DNA of 64,000 nt, taken from positions 1,302,597-1,366,596 of the forward strand of contig LR590083.2 of the NCBI GenBank assembly GCA_901457705.2, in the 5' to 3' direction. This DNA is from Beijerinckiaceae bacterium RH AL1. Lineage in GTDB: Bacteria; Pseudomonadota; Alphaproteobacteria; Rhizobiales; Beijerinckiaceae. The position numbers and the translations under genes were made by a program. Of this stretch, positions 61,276 through 64,000 are shown piece by piece (position 1 is the stretch's first letter; each line of letters opens with the position of its first letter). Under the pieces are notes generated by a model. It was not told the DNA's origin and ran no database searches. It saw nothing but the letters and a program-made list of their open reading frames with translations.

Positions 61276-63989
61276 CGATCATCGTCAACGGGGCGTCGTT
61301 TGCGCAGGAGCCGCGGCCGGGCCAGTGCCTGCGCACCTTCCTGCGCGATCTCGGCTGGTTCGGCGTCAAGAAGGGCTGCGACACCGGCGACTGCGGCGCC
61401 TGCACTGTGCACCTCGACGGCCAGCCCGTGCACGCCTGCCTGGTGCCGGCGCGGCGCGCCTGCGGGCGCGAGGTCACGACGATCGAGGGTCTGGCGGAGG
61501 CCGGAAGCCTGCATCCGATGCAGGCGGCGTTCCTCGCCGCGCAGGGCTTTCAGTGCGGGTTCTGCACGGCCGGCATGGTGATGACCTCCACGTGCCTCGA
61601 CCAGGCGCAGCGCAAGGACCTGCCGGTTGCTTTGAAGGGCAACCTTTGTCGCTGCACCGGCTACCGCGCGATCGCCGATGCGATCGAGGGGACGCGCACC
61701 GTCGAGACGGCGGAGCCGGGCGCGGCGGTGGGGCGCGGTCTCGGCGCGCCCGCCGGGCCGGCCATCGTCACCGGCCAGGCGCGCTACACGATGGACGTCG
61801 CCGTCGACGGCCTTCTGCACATGAAGATTTTGCACGCGCCGCATGCCTCGGCGCGCATCGTCGCCATCGACGCGCGCGCCGCCGAAGCCGTGCCAGGCGT
61901 CGTCGCGGTGCTCACCTTCAAGGACGCGCCGTCAAAGCTCTTCTCGACGGCGCAGCACGAGCATGCGACCGACGACCCCGACGACACGATGGTGCTCGAT
62001 CCGATCGTTCGCTTCGCCGGCCAGCGCGTGGCGGCGGTCGTCGCCCAATCCGAAGCCGCGGCCGAGGCCGGCCGCGACGCGCTCCGCGTTGACTACGAGA
62101 TCCTGCCGGCCGTGCTCGATCCCGCCGACGCGCTGAAACCCGGCGCGCCGGTCGTCCACGACAAGCCGCCGTCGAGCCGCATCAAGGATGCCGCCCGCAA
62201 CCTCGTCGCGGAGGTGCAGGGCGGCGTTGGCGACGTCGAGGCAAGCTTCGCCGCGGCCGACATGGTTTACGAGGAAACCTTCGAGACGCAGCGCGTGCAG
62301 CATGCCGCGCTGGAGACGCACGGCGCGCTCGGCTGGCTCGACGAGGAGGGCCGGCTCACGCTGCGCACTAGCTCCCAGGTCCCGTTCCTGGTCAGATCAG
62401 CGCTCGCCGATCTCTACGACCTGCCGCCGGACAAGGTCCGCGTCTTCGCCGCCCGCGTCGGCGGCGGCTTCGGCGGCAAGCAGGAGATGCTGACGGAGGA
62501 CATCGTCGCGCTCGCCGTGCTGCGCACCGGGCGGCCGGTGAAGCTCGAGCTCACGCGCGCCGAGCAGTTCACGGCGACGACGACGCGGCATCCGATGCGC
62601 GTGCGCGTGAAGATCGGCGTCACGCGCGACGGCACGCTCACCGCGATCGCGATGCACATGCTCTCGAACACCGGCGCCTACGGCAATCACGGCTCCGGCG
62701 TGATGTTCCACGGCTGCGGCGAGGCGATCTCGCTCTACCGCTGCCCGAACAAGCGCGTCGAGGCGCAGGCGGTCTACACCAACACGCTGCCCGCCGGCGC
62801 CTTCCGCGGCTACGGGCTCAGCCAGACGAACTTCGCGATCGAATCCGCAATGGACGAGGTGGCGGCGCGGCTCGGCCTCGATCCCTTCGCCTTCCGCCGC
62901 AAGAACGTCGTCGTGCCCGGCGACCCGATGATCTCGTTCGAGGCCGGCGCGCACGACGTCGCGTACGGCAGCTACGGGCTCGACCAGTGCCTCGACCGCG
63001 CTCAGGAGGCGCTCCAGGCCGGCCCAAGACCCGACCTCGGCGACGACTGGCTCATCGGCCGCGGCATGGCCGCCGGCATGATCGACACGATCCCGCCGCG
63101 CGGCCATTTCGCCGACTGCGTGATCAGGCTTGCCGACGACGGCTGCTACGACCTCCGCGTCGGCACCGCCGAGTTCGGCAACGGCACGACGACCGTCCAC
63201 GCGCAGATCGCCGCGACCGCGCTCGGCACCACGGTCGAGCGCATCCGCATCCACCAGGCCGACACCGACGTGGTGGGCCATGACACGGGGGCCTACGGCA
63301 GCACCGGCACCGTCGTTGCCGGCCTCGCGACGCAACGCGCGGCTGAGGCTTTGCGCGCCACGATCCTCGACTTCGCTGCGCTCACGCTCGGGTGCAACGG
63401 CACGGGGCCGACGCTGGTGAAGGACACCGTGGCCTGGCCCGACCACGACGTCCTGCTGTCGAACCTCGCGCGTCTCGCCGCCGACGCCGGCCATGCGCTC
63501 GAGGCGGCCGGCCACGCCGATGGGACGCCGCGCTCGGTCGCCTTCAACGTGCAGGCGTTCGAGGTGGCGGTCCATCGGCGCAGCGGCATCGTGAAGATCC
63601 TGCGCAGCATCCACGCGGCCGACGCCGGCACCGTGATGAACCCGCTGCAGTGCCGCGGCCAGGTCGAGGGCGGCGTCGCCCAGGCGATCGGCGCGGCGCT
63701 CTACGAGGAGGTGGTGATCGACGCCGAGGGCAAGGTGACGACGGACGCCTTCCGCAGCTACCACATCCCCGCCTTCGCCGACGTGCCGCGCACCGAGGTG
63801 CATTTCGCCGACACCTACGACACCGTCGGTCCGCTCGGCGCGAAGTCGATGAGCGAGAGCCCGTACAATCCCGTGGCCGCCGCGCTCGGCAACGCCATCC
63901 GAGATGCGACGGGTGTCCGCCCGACGCGCACGCCGTTCAAGGCGGACGAGCTGTATCGGCAGGTGGTGGAACGAGGACCGCGACCCTAG
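61272..63989 (+). CDS. Xanthine dehydrogenase-family fused FeS-molybdenum subunit
   Basis: This 905-residue protein fuses a [2Fe-2S] domain (KKGCDTGDCGACTVHLDGQP; FQCGFCTAGMVM; NLCRCTGYR) to a molybdopterin subunit (PSSRIKDAARNLVAE; GGGFGGKQEMLTEDIVALA; GAFRGYGLSQTNFAIESAMDE; AYGSTGTVVAG). The C-terminal active-site loop reads GPLGAKSMSESPYNP, where the usual GxKGxGE is KSMSES, keeping Glu but losing Gly. It forms an operon with the FAD subunit. Substrate may be a purine, aldehyde or other; not determinable. The window ends just after its stop. Confidence 0.9.
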   Translation: MTIIVNGASFAQEPRPGQCLRTFLRDLGWFGVKKGCDTGDCGACTVHLDGQPVHACLVPARRACGREVTTIEGLAEAGSLHPMQAAFLAAQGFQCGFCTAGMVMTSTCLDQAQRKDLPVALKGNLCRCTGYRAIADAIEGTRTVETAEPGAAVGRGLGAPAGPAIVTGQARYTMDVAVDGLLHMKILHAPHASARIVAIDARAAEAVPGVVAVLTFKDAPSKLFSTAQHEHATDDPDDTMVLDPIVRFAGQRVAAVVAQSEAAAEAGRDALRVDYEILPAVLDPADALKPGAPVVHDKPPSSRIKDAARNLVAEVQGGVGDVEASFAAADMVYEETFETQRVQHAALETHGALGWLDEEGRLTLRTSSQVPFLVRSALADLYDLPPDKVRVFAARVGGGFGGKQEMLTEDIVALAVLRTGRPVKLELTRAEQFTATTTRHPMRVRVKIGVTRDGTLTAIAMHMLSNTGAYGNHGSGVMFHGCGEAISLYRCPNKRVEAQAVYTNTLPAGAFRGYGLSQTNFAIESAMDEVAARLGLDPFAFRRKNVVVPGDPMISFEAGAHDVAYGSYGLDQCLDRAQEALQAGPRPDLGDDWLIGRGMAAGMIDTIPPRGHFADCVIRLADDGCYDLRVGTAEFGNGTTTVHAQIAATALGTTVERIRIHQADTDVVGHDTGAYGSTGTVVAGLATQRAAEALRATILDFAALTLGCNGTGPTLVKDTVAWPDHDVLLSNLARLAADAGHALEAAGHADGTPRSVAFNVQAFEVAVHRRSGIVKILRSIHAADAGTVMNPLQCRGQVEGGVAQAIGAALYEEVVIDAEGKVTTDAFRSYHIPAFADVPRTEVHFADTYDTVGPLGAKSMSESPYNPVAAALGNAIRDATGVRPTRTPFKADELYRQVVERGPRP

Positions 63990-64000
63990 CCCGCGTAGCG

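Overview
The window is high-GC DNA with tightly packed genes, ATGA overlaps, GTG/TTG starts and many HWE/LOV/CheB-CheR type sensors. The gene content (YcjX-YcjF, CYTH-CHAD, TonB-MFS-FhuF, isoquinoline-oxidoreductase-like molybdoenzymes, HpnP-like B12 radical SAM protein) points to an alphaproteobacterium, most likely Hyphomicrobiales of the Methylobacterium/Beijerinckiaceae/Rhizobium type. Taxonomy is inferred from gene content and style only.

Region 1 (1-24.1 kb) is chromosomal housekeeping and metabolism. It holds the 3' end of a siderophore uptake operon (TonB receptor, MFS permease, FhuF-like reductase), a DUF2380 protein, YcjX-YcjF, a CYTH-CHAD protein, tRNA-Val(GAC), a YfbR-like HD hydrolase, a haem-oxygenase-like metalloenzyme, a GGDEF-EAL protein, a two-gene membrane/coiled-coil operon, an HpnP-like radical SAM protein, a DUF2167 protein, DinB, a cupin-GMC oxidoreductase pair and two serine hydrolases. 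Three copies of a ~96-bp palindromic repeat lie at 21.8-24.1 kb, two of them in a tandem duplication next to the rpsD terminator.

Region 2 (24.1-32.6 kb) starts with rpsD and tRNA-Lys(TTT). Beyond the tRNA lies an apparent prophage or island remnant: a small secreted-protein pair, an XRE-like regulator, a small phage-type gene, a striking 12-bp-period TTCAGGT repeat array, and a Nu1-like terminase small subunit. An IS21-family element (7-bp target duplication) sits at the start codon of the terminase gene and is itself split by an ISL3-family element (8-bp duplication).

Region 3 (32.6-43.2 kb) appears less GC-rich and is dominated by signalling: a three-gene kinase/response-regulator operon, a LOV (blue-light) HWE-type kinase with its response regulator, a CheB-CheR-PAS fusion, a MerR regulator and an NDH-2-like oxidoreductase.

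Region 4 (43.4-53.3 kb) concerns glycans. It contains a Nudix-methyltransferase fusion overlapping a large double-GT2 glycosyltransferase, a collagen-like lipoprotein, a DUF1963-like protein and a PfpI/DJ-1 protein. It ends in a compact four-gene locus of GT2, NodS-like methyltransferase, PIG-L deacetylase and acyl-CoA-dehydrogenase-like enzyme. That locus resembles the logic of Nod-factor tailoring and is the best candidate here for an undescribed biosynthetic system.

Region 5 (53.3-64 kb) is redox metabolism: cytochrome b561, an MFS permease, a three-gene periplasmic molybdo-hydroxylase with triheme cytochrome c, a decayed alpha/beta hydrolase, and a second molybdo-hydroxylase operon with a fused FeS-Mo subunit.
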